A DNA stretch of 64,000 bases from DATMBF01 sp035559595 (lineage in GTDB: Bacteria > Bacteroidota > Ignavibacteria > UBA10030): the NCBI GenBank assembly GCA_035559595.1, contig DATMBF010000026.1, positions 1 through 64,000 of the forward strand. The letters run 5' to 3'. Both the position numbers and the translations under genes were made by a program. Below the pieces are notes generated by a model, which searched no databases, was not told where the DNA came from, and was given only the letters and a program-made list of their open reading frames with translations. Shown in pieces: positions 36,412 through 44,564 of this stretch (positions are counted from its first letter, which is position 1; every line of letters starts with the position of its first letter).

Positions 36412-37071
36412 GTGCCTAAACAGTTTATTGATCTGAGCCACGCTGTCGAACACGGGATGATCACGTACAAAGGTCTTCCCGGTCCGGTGATCTCGGACTA
36501 TCTCAGCCGTGCAGATTCCCGATCACGATACACCGAGGGAACGGAGTTTCAAATCGGCAAAATCGAGATGGTGGCAAACACCGGAACGTACATCGACTCG
36601 CCATTCCACCGTTTCGCGAACGCGCCTGATCTTGCCGATCTTCCGCTTTCAGCCGTGGCAAATATTGAAGGATTGGTTGTGCGAGTTCATCAAGGCACAA
36701 AAGCCATTGATGCAAAGGTATTTCGCGACGTAGAACTTGCCGGCAAAGCCCTTCTTGTCCACACAGACTGGGCAAAACTTTGGCGAACCGAACAGTACTT
36801 CAACGATCATCCGTTCCTGACGCGGGAGGCGGCTGAGTATCTTGTGAAATCCAAAGTGGCACTTGTTGGGATAGATTCATTCAACATCGACAGCACTGCC
36901 GATGGAACCAGACCTGCACACACGCTCCTCCTGCATGCCGGAATTCCCATTGTCGAGCATCTCTGCAATCTCGATCAACTGCCCGATCGGGGATTTCGAT
37001 TCTTTGCGGTACCGGTTAAGGTGAAAGGGATGGGATCTTTTCCCATACGCGCCTTCGCAATCCCCGGTTAA
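36412..37071 (+). CDS. Cyclase-family protein (kynurenine-formamidase fold) with altered metal motif
   Basis: A 219-residue protein starting at a GTG. It has the family opening FIDLSHAVEHGMITYKGLP. The usual zinc motif HxGTHxDxPxH is here NTGTYIDSPFHRF (~63-75). Two of the normal His ligands are thus Asn and Tyr, while Asp and the final His are kept. Members hydrolyse formylkynurenine or other amides, and this variant subfamily may bind metal differently or act on another substrate. No tryptophan-degradation genes are nearby. The neighbouring aldo/keto reductase begins 33 bp downstream. Confidence 0.7.
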   Translation: MPKQFIDLSHAVEHGMITYKGLPGPVISDYLSRADSRSRYTEGTEFQIGKIEMVANTGTYIDSPFHRFANAPDLADLPLSAVANIEGLVVRVHQGTKAIDAKVFRDVELAGKALLVHTDWAKLWRTEQYFNDHPFLTREAAEYLVKSKVALVGIDSFNIDSTADGTRPAHTLLLHAGIPIVEHLCNLDQLPDRGFRFFAVPVKVKGMGSFPIRAFAIPG

Positions 37072-37104
37072 CCAATATCCAATAACGACTAAACAACCAT
37101 CCTA

Positions 37105-38142
37105 ATGCGTTACAAACTCCTCGGCAGAAGTGGTCTCAGAGTCTCGGAGCTCTGTCTCGGAACAATGACCTTCGGAGAAGGAAAGGGATGGACTGCGACG
37201 AAGGAAGAGAGTAAGAAGATATTCGATGCTTTTGTCAGTGCCGGAGGAAATTTTATTGATACGGCGAATGTCTATACCGACGGATTGAGCGAACACCATG
37301 TCGGTGAGTTCATTGCGTCCGATCGGGATTATTTCGTCGTGGCAACGAAGTACACCATCAGCACGCGCATCGGCGATCCTAATGCCAGCGGCAATCATCG
37401 CAAGAACATGATGCGTGCGCTGGAGGCGAGTCTCAGGCGTCTCAAGACAGACTATATCGACCTCTACTGGGTTCATGCGTGGGATTATTTGACTCCTGTC
37501 GATGAGGTGATGCGGGCATTGGACGATGTTGTGCGTCAGGGAAAGGTCAGATATATCGGCGCTTCGGATACACCGGCATGGGTTGTTTCACAGGCAAACA
37601 CCATGGCGCACCTGCAGGGGCGGACCCCCTTTGTGGGACTACAGATTGAGTACAGTCTTGCTGAGCGAACACCCGAAAGGGACCTGCTTCCTATGGCGCG
37701 AGCGTTCGATCTGGCCATCCTCGCATGGTCTCCTCTCGCCGCCGGGGTCTTGACGGGAAAATTTCTCGAGAGGAGACCGGGCCAGCAGACGCGAGTGAAG
37801 GATGGGAGTCCGCGTCTCAAAGATCGCAATCTTAAAATTGCTGAAGTCATTGTCGCCGTGGCACAAGAGATTGGATGTTCGCCTGCGCAGGTTGCGTTGG
37901 CATGGTTGAGACAGCGGAAAGCAGTGGTAATTCCCATCCTCGGCGCCAGGAACGAGACACAGATTAAAGATAATCTCGGATGCCTCAACGTCCATCTTTC
38001 TGAGGAACACCTCGCGCGGCTCGATGATGTGAGCGCCATTGACCTGGGCTTTCCGCATGAATTTCTCCAGCGCGACCACATTAAGAAGATTGTCTACAGC
38101 AACCTTCACGATTCCATCGATAACCACAGAACGATCAAATGA
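37105..38142 (+). CDS. Aldo/keto reductase
   Basis: A 345-residue NADP-dependent TIM-barrel oxidoreductase. It has GRSGLRVSELCLGTMTFG at the N-terminus. The catalytic tetrad is Asp in FIDTANVY, Tyr in the same motif, Lys in ATKYT and His in YWVHAWD. The C-terminal NADP-binding part is VIPILGARN. The family reduces aldehydes and ketones; the natural substrate is unknown. It is in the same direction as the cyclase-family gene upstream and may be cotranscribed. Confidence 0.85.
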   Translation: MRYKLLGRSGLRVSELCLGTMTFGEGKGWTATKEESKKIFDAFVSAGGNFIDTANVYTDGLSEHHVGEFIASDRDYFVVATKYTISTRIGDPNASGNHRKNMMRALEASLRRLKTDYIDLYWVHAWDYLTPVDEVMRALDDVVRQGKVRYIGASDTPAWVVSQANTMAHLQGRTPFVGLQIEYSLAERTPERDLLPMARAFDLAILAWSPLAAGVLTGKFLERRPGQQTRVKDGSPRLKDRNLKIAEVIVAVAQEIGCSPAQVALAWLRQRKAVVIPILGARNETQIKDNLGCLNVHLSEEHLARLDDVSAIDLGFPHEFLQRDHIKKIVYSNLHDSIDNHRTIK

Positions 38143-38277
38143 CCTGCTTGAGAAGGGAGAGGAATTGCCGTCGAAGCACACCGATGCCAGGCAGGCGTTG
38201 ACGGGGAGGTATAGAGAGGGGATGGTTTGGGGTCAGGGGGATTGAGAGCAGGAGAAATGTAAAGACGAGGAGGCTCT

Positions 38278-38436
38278 ATGACCAACGTTAAAACCGAAGT
38301 TGTTCGCAGCGGGATCAGTTTTGGGACTGCGCTTGCCATTGTTATCAGCTGGTCCATCAACCAGTCCATTCTCTGGGCGATCATCCACGGCATATTATCC
38401 TGGCTTTACGTCATCTACTACGCGATAACGCGTTGA
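38278..38436 (+). CDS. Small (52-residue) conserved-looking membrane protein
   Basis: The frame begins ATG ACC AAC at 38278 after an excellent GAGGAGG (38267-38273) and encodes MTNVKTEVVRSG, then hydrophobic GTALAIVISW. The last part is SWLYVIYYAITR, followed by TGA. It has two hydrophobic stretches joined by SINQSILW. The strong ribosome-binding site and membrane-like composition support a real gene. Function is unknown. It precedes a TauE-family gene by 22 bp. Confidence 0.6.
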   Translation: MTNVKTEVVRSGISFGTALAIVISWSINQSILWAIIHGILSWLYVIYYAITR

Positions 38437-38458
38437 GTTCCGACAAGACATACATCCA

Positions 38459-39211
38459 TTGAGTGATTTTCTCCTCTACTTCCTTCTTTTCCTCGCCGGT
38501 ATTGGGTCCGGCTTCCTGAATGTCATGGCTGGCGGTGGGTCAACCCTGACCCTTCCCCTGCTGATTCTTCTGGGTCACTCAAGTGCATTGGCGAACGGCA
38601 CCAACCGGGTAGCGATTGTCATTCAAAACATCGCTGCGGTAGCTTCGTTCCGCAGTCTCGATGTGCATGAGTTTCGTCGAAGCCTTGCTTACACCTTTTG
38701 GGCTCTTCCCGGGGCTTTGATCGGAGCCATTGCCGGTGTCACCATCAGTAATGACGCATTCCAGACGATCCTCGGCGTGGTCATGATCGCAACGATCTTC
38801 TCGCTCTTCATTCCATCGCCTCGAAGTGAGGAAAGCAACTCCGGGGCGTCAGGAGCCCGACACTGGTCGATCTATCCTGCAATGCTTCTCATCGGATTCT
38901 ACGGGGGATTTATTCAAGTGAGCGTCGGATTTCTTTTCATGGTTGCTCTCTATCATATCGAGCGCATGAATCTCGTGTACGTCAATATGCATAAGGTTAC
39001 GATCGTGTTGATGTACATGGTGCCGGCGCTTGTGATCTATGCGGTCACAGGGAATGTCGATTGGGTGTTGGGAATTGTTCTGGGGATCGGCAGCGCCATC
39101 GGCGGTTGGTGGGCAGCGCATGCATCCGTCAAGAAAGGAGAGAAGCTTATTCGCGCAGTATTGGTTATCGCCATCCTCGTAATGGCGTTGAAACTTTTTG
39201 ATCTGTATTGA
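38459..39211 (+). CDS. TauE/SafE-family permease
   Basis: A 250-residue polytopic membrane protein starting at TTG (38459); no ATG fits before the first membrane helix. The N-terminal signature GSGFLNVMAGGGSTLTLPLL and a second-half GGFIQVSVGF show the family's internal repeat. The GxxxGxxAGGGS form resembles the sulfite-exporter/UPF0721 branch and differs from the TauE protein at 3513-4325. The substrate is probably a small organic anion. It precedes the Nramp-type transporter. Confidence 0.75.
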   Translation: MSDFLLYFLLFLAGIGSGFLNVMAGGGSTLTLPLLILLGHSSALANGTNRVAIVIQNIAAVASFRSLDVHEFRRSLAYTFWALPGALIGAIAGVTISNDAFQTILGVVMIATIFSLFIPSPRSEESNSGASGARHWSIYPAMLLIGFYGGFIQVSVGFLFMVALYHIERMNLVYVNMHKVTIVLMYMVPALVIYAVTGNVDWVLGIVLGIGSAIGGWWAAHASVKKGEKLIRAVLVIAILVMALKLFDLY

Positions 39212-39342
39212 TTACGGAAAGTTGCTTCCCGCAGATTACCTATGGTCGGAGAAAGGATAATCTCTTTGCAGTCGAGGCTCAAGAGGACACGGTGGAAGAA
39301 GCTCACGTACAGTTTCCAACGTGGGAAGCTGGAGAGGAATTG

Positions 39343-40647
39343 ATGAGCCGACGACTGGCAACGATCTTCAAGGATTACGGACCGGGCATTGCTGTTGCCG
39401 CAACCGGTGTTGGTGCCGGTGATCTTGTCACTGCCTCAGTGGCAGGTGCAACGTACGGAACCGCCATCATCTGGGCAGCGGTCGTTGGGGCTGTTATCAA
39501 GTATTCACTGAATGAGGGGATTGCCCGGTGGCAGCTTGCAACGGGTACAACGATCGTGGAAGGCTGGCAGAGTCGCCTGCACAAGATCGTCTCGTGGTAT
39601 TTCATTGCTTACCTTGTTCTCTGGTCATTCATTGTTGCTGCGGCGCTCATTTCAGCGTGCGGACTTGCAGCTCATGCGATGATTCCCTCATTATCGGTAA
39701 CGGCATGGGGAGTTATCCATTCCATCCTTGGTGTTATTCTTGTCCTCGTGGGGCGCTACCTCTGGTTTGAGCGGTTGATGAAGCTCTTTACGGGCTTGAT
39801 GTTCGTGACCGTCCTGATGAGCGCTTTTCTTGTCCAACCGGATTGGGGTTTGCTGATCAGTTCTGTGATGAGTCCTTCTCTCCCCGAAGAATCCTCAAAA
39901 TTCTTGCTTGGTGTCATGGGTGGAGTCGGAGGAAGTGTGACGCTACTGAGTTACGGCTACTGGATACGTGAGAAAGGATGGCACGGCAAGGATCACCATC
40001 ACCATACACAAAGGGATCTTGGCGTCGGATATGGTCTCACGGGTCTTTTCGGTGTCGCGCTTGTGATTATTGCAGCGGAGGTAAATCCTAACGTTGTTAC
40101 GGGGGATACGATGGCGCTGGAGGTTGCGCAAAGAATCGAGGCGGTAAGCGGCGTTACCGGCAAATGGATTTTCCTTCTTGGTTTCTGGGGAGCGGTTTTC
40201 ACGTCACTCTTCGGTGTTTGGCAAAGCGTCCCGTACTATTTCACAGATTTTGTCCTTTCGTTCCGATTGCGCCTTTCCAACATTCCATCCCCCTGCGTCA
40301 ACGGCGCATGCCCACCAGCCTCGCCAAACCACGAAAAGCTGGATGGTGCCTCTGGTGCACAGCATGCCAACCTCTCATCGTCACCACTCTATCGAGGTTA
40401 CCTTCTCTATCTTGCTTTTCCTCCAATGCTCTTGCTGCTCTTTGGCAGACCGGTGTGGATCGTTGTCATCTATTCGATTGCCGGAGCGTTCTTTATGCCG
40501 TTTCTCGCATTGACGCTGTTGTGGATGAACAACAAAAGGGATTGGGTGGGAGAATTACGATCTGGATGGATTACGAACCTCCTCCTCTTGATGTCGCTCT
40601 TCCTCTTCGGCTATCTCTGTTTCATCGAGTTGTCAGAGATCCTCTGA
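39343..40647 (+). CDS. Nramp-family divalent metal transporter
   Basis: A 434-residue protein with about eleven transmembrane segments. The ATG at 39343 follows GGAGAGGA (39331-39338); an upstream start at 39208 is unlikely. The N-terminal GPGIAVAATGVGAGDLVTAS occupies the place of the Nramp TM1 motif. The canonical DPGN metal-binding sequence is replaced by a GVGAGD-type sequence here, and the TM6 MPH motif is not obvious. The protein belongs to a divergent Nramp branch, so Mn/Fe transport is not certain. Confidence 0.75.
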   Translation: MSRRLATIFKDYGPGIAVAATGVGAGDLVTASVAGATYGTAIIWAAVVGAVIKYSLNEGIARWQLATGTTIVEGWQSRLHKIVSWYFIAYLVLWSFIVAAALISACGLAAHAMIPSLSVTAWGVIHSILGVILVLVGRYLWFERLMKLFTGLMFVTVLMSAFLVQPDWGLLISSVMSPSLPEESSKFLLGVMGGVGGSVTLLSYGYWIREKGWHGKDHHHHTQRDLGVGYGLTGLFGVALVIIAAEVNPNVVTGDTMALEVAQRIEAVSGVTGKWIFLLGFWGAVFTSLFGVWQSVPYYFTDFVLSFRLRLSNIPSPCVNGACPPASPNHEKLDGASGAQHANLSSSPLYRGYLLYLAFPPMLLLLFGRPVWIVVIYSIAGAFFMPFLALTLLWMNNKRDWVGELRSGWITNLLLLMSLFLFGYLCFIELSEIL

Positions 40648-40724
40648 TGTCGGGGCATCAATCAGTGTTTCTTTTCTCACTTCTTCCTATCTTCAGCGGG
40701 AATAGCAGCGTTAGGGAAAGTCCA

Positions 40725-40910
40725 ATGGATATCAATCCACGACCCAACCATTTCGTCTATTGGCGCATTCTGTGTAGTATGACTCCTGAGCAACGTCGTG
40801 CCAAAGCTCTGGAGCTTTCCGAATTCTCAAAACCACTCTTCATTCATCATGGTCTTTGCTCCCTTCATCCATTACTTTTTGAAGAGGAGTTTCAAAAACT
40901 CTTCACGTGA
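40725..40910 (+). CDS. Small hypothetical protein (61 residues)
   Basis: The ATG at 40725 lies about 6 nt after AGGGAAAG. The product reads MDINPRPNHFVYWRIL then SMTPEQRRAKALELSEF, and ends QKLFT. The middle segment (PEQRRAKALELSEF) looks like a known family of ~70-residue helical proteins whose C-terminus usually continues further. Downstream codons in the +1 frame keep a coding look, so this copy may be shortened by a frameshift. Confidence 0.4.
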   Translation: MDINPRPNHFVYWRILCSMTPEQRRAKALELSEFSKPLFIHHGLCSLHPLLFEEEFQKLFT

Positions 40911-40912
40911 CC

Positions 40913-41029
40913 ATGAAGCCATTCGAAAGGTTCTTGATCGAGATTCCGTCAATGATGGGGCACCGTACCTTGGAGTTCTGCACTATTGGTAAAGAATACA
41001 ACAAGGGGGGAGAGGAGAACTGGAAGTGA
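40913..41029 (+). CDS. Possible 38-codon frame coupled to the phosphodiesterase gene
   Basis: An ATG 2 bp after the preceding stop opens a frame starting MKPFERFLIEIPSMM. It ends EENWK, and its TGA overlaps the GTG of the next gene (GTGA, 41026-41029). It carries that gene's ribosome-binding site. It may be a chance frame, and the product is not recognised. Confidence 0.25.
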   Translation: MKPFERFLIEIPSMMGHRTLEFCTIGKEYNKGGEENWK

Positions 41030-42261
41030 AACGAACCTCCACGCAAAAATGGATTTACGGTATTTTCGCTCTGGTGGGATTTTGTGGTTCCGTAGCAAGT
41101 CAACCCAAGCCCATCACCGATCTCAAACCAACCGTTTTGCTTATTTCCATCGATGGGTTTCGTTATGATTATTTTGAGAAGACCGATACCCCAAACTTCG
41201 GGCGGCTTATGCAAAACGGCGTAAAGGCAAAATGGATGATTTCACAATTCCCTACGAAGACCTTCCCCAATCATTACACGGTGGTGACGGGACTTCGACC
41301 GGCGAATCATGGAATCGTCGCGAACACAATGTTCGATCCGGAGTTCAACGAAGGGTTCAGTCTGCGGAATCTGCAAGCAATTCGTGACGGAAAGTGGTGG
41401 GGTGGGGAACCGCTCTGGAGCACAGCCGAGAAGCAAGGACAAATCTCGGCGACCTATTTCTGGCCGGGATCGGAAGCCGAAATTGCCGGAAAACGTCCAT
41501 CGTATTGGAAGGAGTACAACCACAGCGCTCCCGACAGTCAGCGCATCAGTGAAATCCTTGCCTGGCTTGAACTCCCCGTTGAGCGGCGACCAACGTTTCT
41601 CACACTGTACTTTGCAACGATTGACGACGCGGGGCATAAATGGGGACCGGAATCGGACAGCATCAAACTCGCGATACGAGCTATCGATAAGGTGATTGGC
41701 TACCTTCTCACCGAGCTCGAAGCACGAACGATCCTCTCCAAAATCAACATCATCATCATTTCCGATCACGGAATGTCACAAACAAGCAGTAAACGAATGA
41801 TCTTCATTGATGACTATGTGGATTCGACGCTCGTTCGGATTATTGATTGGAGTCCGGTTGCTCAGCTTCTTCCTCACCCCGGGAAAGAAGACGAGGTGTA
41901 CCGGAAGCTTGCAAACGCCCATCCGAATCTCAAGGTCTATCGAAAATCCGAGATTCCCGAGCGATGGCACTACCGGAACCACCGGCGTATCATGCCGATC
42001 ATTGCTGTGGCGGATGATGGATGGACAATCACATCGCGGCGCTCCAGTCGCCGATGGGAGTCCGGTGGCGATCACGGCTATGATAATGAATTGGAATCGA
42101 TGAGAGCGATCTTCCTGGCACACGGGCCGGCATTCCGATCGGGCATTGAAGTCGACCCGTTTGAGAATATCCATATCTACAACCTTGTCTGCGAAATCCT
42201 CAAACTCAATCCGGCTTTGAATGATGGCGATCAGTGGCTGGCGAAGATGCTGCTGAAATGA
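41026..42261 (+). CDS. Ectonucleotide pyrophosphatase/phosphodiesterase (NPP) family enzyme
   Basis: A 411-residue exported hydrolase of the alkaline-phosphatase superfamily. The GTG start at 41026 follows a GGAGAGGAG and gives a signal peptide (~1-25). Metal and catalytic residues are visible: SIDGFRYDY (Asp ~43), the nucleophile Thr in FPTKTFPNHYT (~79), DDAGHKWGP, SDHGMS and GGDHGYDNE. The family cleaves nucleotide or lipid phosphodiesters outside the cytoplasm; the substrate is not predictable. The next gene starts within its stop codon (ATGA). Confidence 0.85.
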   Translation: MKRTSTQKWIYGIFALVGFCGSVASQPKPITDLKPTVLLISIDGFRYDYFEKTDTPNFGRLMQNGVKAKWMISQFPTKTFPNHYTVVTGLRPANHGIVANTMFDPEFNEGFSLRNLQAIRDGKWWGGEPLWSTAEKQGQISATYFWPGSEAEIAGKRPSYWKEYNHSAPDSQRISEILAWLELPVERRPTFLTLYFATIDDAGHKWGPESDSIKLAIRAIDKVIGYLLTELEARTILSKINIIIISDHGMSQTSSKRMIFIDDYVDSTLVRIIDWSPVAQLLPHPGKEDEVYRKLANAHPNLKVYRKSEIPERWHYRNHRRIMPIIAVADDGWTITSRRSSRRWESGGDHGYDNELESMRAIFLAHGPAFRSGIEVDPFENIHIYNLVCEILKLNPALNDGDQWLAKMLLK

Positions 42262-42515
42262 TGGACCAGGATGCAAGATTCATGAAGGTGCATGTGTCCG
42301 TCAACTATGGTTTGTTTGTGGGGGTGGTTATTGCTCTGTCCAAGTTTCTGACAGATTCCTCCGTCATCGGTATGTACCCTCTTCAAATCTATTCTTCCCT
42401 TCCTGGGGCCGTCTTTCTTGCCATCGGCATTTACTTTGATCGTGGAGTCTTGAGTGAACTGATCAAGAAAACAGTTGCATCAATTCGACAACAATACCCA
42501 AAGGAATCAGTATGA
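42258..42515 (+). CDS. Small hypothetical membrane protein
   Basis: 85 residues from the ATG overlapping the phosphodiesterase stop (ATGA, 42258-42261). It has two hydrophobic segments (~14-30 and ~42-62) and a basic C-terminus. It is not recognised. It overlaps the following VOC gene by 4 bp, so three adjacent genes are translationally linked. Confidence 0.55.
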   Translation: MMDQDARFMKVHVSVNYGLFVGVVIALSKFLTDSSVIGMYPLQIYSSLPGAVFLAIGIYFDRGVLSELIKKTVASIRQQYPKESV

Positions 42516-42924
42516 GACGCGCAACCGGAATTGGAGGAATTTTTTTCAAATCGCCTGACCCGCAGAAGACCAAAGAGTGGTACAGCAAGCACCTTGGCAT
42601 AGAAGGATCCGATGAAACATGCACGGTGTTCGAGTGGCGTTCGAACGAGAAGCCCCATGAAAAAGGGCACACCGTCTGGAGCGTATGCCCAGCAGCACGC
42701 AGTATTTCGATCCCGGTACGGCAGCGTTCATGATTAACTATCGTGTGGAAAACCTCGAGTGGTTATTGGAGCAGCTCCGGAACGAGGGGGTACGCATCGA
42801 CGAGAAGCGGGAAGAGGCAGAGTATGGGAAGTTCGCCTGGATCTATGATCCCGACGGAAACAAGATCGAGCTTTGGGAGCCCCCCAAGGTGTTTGACGTG
42901 CCAAGCGTGATTCCGATGAAATGA
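42512..42924 (+). pseudogene. VOC/glyoxalase-family protein, frameshifted
   Basis: The first part starts MRRATGIGGIFFKSPDP (ATGA overlap with the gene before) and runs through FEWRSNEK. Near 42680 the sequence moves to another frame, where it continues STQYFDPGTAAFMINYRV and on to DPDGNKIELWEPP, the family C-terminus with its metal-binding Glu. Together they make one complete VOC protein of about 137 residues, so one base has been lost or gained near 42675-42690. It may be a sequencing error or a young pseudogene. Related proteins are small glyoxalase-like enzymes of unknown substrate. Confidence 0.75.
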
Positions 42925-43020
42925 ACCAAGGCCTGGTTTGATTCTTGCAGGCTGCAGAGATAGTTGGTACATTTGTCATTCCTGCATCCCCTGAGATCGG
43001 ATATCGAAGGACCTGGAACC

Positions 43021-43473
43021 ATGACCGACACGCGCGTTGCCGAACTTCATTCCCGCAAAGTCACACCCGAGCAGTATCACGAAATCCGTCGTCTCTGGCA
43101 AATCCATTCGATTGCAGAGGATAAGCGTGACATTCCCGGCCTCATGTCGACGCTGACCGACGATTGTGTGTACGAGTTAGTACAAACAGGGGATCGGTGG
43201 GAGGGAAAAGAAGGAGCGACGCGATTCTACACGGAAATGCTGGCAGCGTTTCCCGACATCCATTTCGAGTTGCAGAACATTGTCATCGGTCCGCAAGGTG
43301 TGTTTGAAGAGGCGCATGTAACGGGCACACACGCTGGCAGGTGGCTCCACTTTCCTCCACCGACTGGAACGAAAATCGAGTTTGATGTGCTCATTCTCTT
43401 TCCCTGGGATCTCGAGAAGAAAAAATTCAAAGGCGAGCGAGTGTGGTTTCTCCTCCCAAACGGAAGAATATGA
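43021..43473 (+). CDS. SnoaL-like / NTF2-fold protein
   Basis: A 150-residue soluble protein starting MTDTRVAELHSRK. The NTF2-like fold is indicated by an N-terminal helix, then DDCVYELVQTGDRWEGKEGA, and a conical-barrel pattern TRFYTEMLAAFPD. This matches SnoaL-like ester cyclases or steroid-isomerase-like proteins, which are often enzymes on small hydrophobic substrates. Activity cannot be inferred. Its stop overlaps the start of the L,D-transpeptidase gene (ATGA, 43470-43473). Confidence 0.7.
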   Translation: MTDTRVAELHSRKVTPEQYHEIRRLWQIHSIAEDKRDIPGLMSTLTDDCVYELVQTGDRWEGKEGATRFYTEMLAAFPDIHFELQNIVIGPQGVFEEAHVTGTHAGRWLHFPPPTGTKIEFDVLILFPWDLEKKKFKGERVWFLLPNGRI

Positions 43474-43988
43474 TCAAGGCTTTCCTGCGGCGGACAAATT
43501 TCCTCCTTTTGATCCTCGTGCTTTGCCAATATCTTGAGTCTCATTCCCAACCTCATGAGGAATACCGGATTGTCATCAAGAAGAGCGAGTTTCTTCTTGA
43601 GCTCCATCAATCGGACAGCCTTGTACGAAAGTTTAACATTGCGGTAGGGAAGCATGCAGGTGACAAACAGCGAGTCGGTGATTACCGAACCCCCGAGGGG
43701 GAATTCCATATCTCGCAAATTCAAGATTCCAGGGACTGGGTGCACGACTTTGGCGATGGTAAGGGATCCATCGCCGGCGCGTATGGACCATGGTTTCTTC
43801 GACTTGACACCGGCGCTGGTAAGACAAAGTCCGGTAAATGGTGGAAGGGAATCGGCATCCACGGAACACATGCCCCGGCTTCCATCGGAACCATGGCAAC
43901 CGAAGGATGCATCAGAATGAAGAACGAAGACCTTGAAGAGATGAAGAAGCTGGTGCGCATTGGTACACCCGTCAGGATTCTTCCGTAA
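43470..43988 (+). CDS. Secreted L,D-transpeptidase (YkuD domain)
   Basis: A 172-residue protein with a signal peptide (~1-27). The YkuD catalytic segment has HGTHAPASIG and TEGCIRM, where Cys ~147 is the nucleophile. The family usually has S/T-H-G-C; here Glu replaces the His before Gly. These enzymes cross-link peptidoglycan 3-3 or attach lipoproteins. It is coupled to the SnoaL-like gene, with no obvious functional link. Confidence 0.8.
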   Translation: MIKAFLRRTNFLLLILVLCQYLESHSQPHEEYRIVIKKSEFLLELHQSDSLVRKFNIAVGKHAGDKQRVGDYRTPEGEFHISQIQDSRDWVHDFGDGKGSIAGAYGPWFLRLDTGAGKTKSGKWWKGIGIHGTHAPASIGTMATEGCIRMKNEDLEEMKKLVRIGTPVRILP

Positions 43989-44014
43989 CTGCGCCCGACC
44001 TAACGACGCACTTC

Positions 44015-44521
44015 ATGTCAACTATTTCGATCCGCCAAGCAACACCAAAGGACACTGGAGTCATCGCGCGATTCAATGCTCTGATGGCGGAAGAGACAGA
44101 ACAGCGATCGCTTAATCAGGAAACGTTGCGTAAGGGTGTGGAGGGTGTGCTCAGAGATTCCTCCAAAGGTACATATTACGTCGCCGACATTGACGGTCGC
44201 ATCGTCGGCCAGCTCATGATTACCTATGAATGGAGCGACTGGCGGAACGCAAATTTCTGGTGGATCCAAAGCGTGTATGTGGAGAAAGAGTATCGAGGGA
44301 AGAGAGTCTTTACATCGTTGTTCCAACATATCTTGGAGCTTGCAAAGAATCGTATGGATGTCTGCGGAATCCGGCTTTATGTGGAAAACACCAACACGCG
44401 GGCACAGAAGGTGTACGAACAGCTTGGCATGCACCGATCTCATTACGAAATGTTTGAGATGGAATTGACGGGAAAACCAGAGGTCGGGGATCAGAAGTCA
44501 GAAAAATCCCCTGAATTTTGA
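44015..44521 (+). CDS. GNAT-family N-acetyltransferase
   Basis: A 168-residue protein with the four GNAT motifs: N-terminal IRQATPKDTGVIARFN, WIQSVYVEKEYRGKRVFTSL (the acetyl-CoA motif, with Q/RxxGxG/A as YRGKRV), IRLYVENTNTRA and YEQLGM. It acetylates an unknown small amine or protein. The last ~20 residues are polar. It ends 43 bp before the methyltransferase gene. Confidence 0.8.
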   Translation: MSTISIRQATPKDTGVIARFNALMAEETEQRSLNQETLRKGVEGVLRDSSKGTYYVADIDGRIVGQLMITYEWSDWRNANFWWIQSVYVEKEYRGKRVFTSLFQHILELAKNRMDVCGIRLYVENTNTRAQKVYEQLGMHRSHYEMFEMELTGKPEVGDQKSEKSPEF

Positions 44522-44527
44522 ACCTGA

Positions 44528-44537
44528 AACTCGGAAC
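44528..44537 (+). repeat. Short repeat AACTCGGAAC (copy 1)
   Basis: A 10-bp sequence inside a low-complexity spacer made of degenerate AACCTGAAACTCGG-like units (about 44520-44560), just before a start codon. The same 10 bp recur at 46962-46971, also shortly before a start codon. Confidence 0.3.
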
Positions 44538-44564
44538 CAAAAACCTGTAACTCGAAATTTCTCC

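Noticed and set aside
40164..40910. A 248-codon frame overlapping the Nramp-like gene
   Set aside because: Its first two thirds are the +1 shadow of the transporter; only the last 61 codons may be real and are listed separately.
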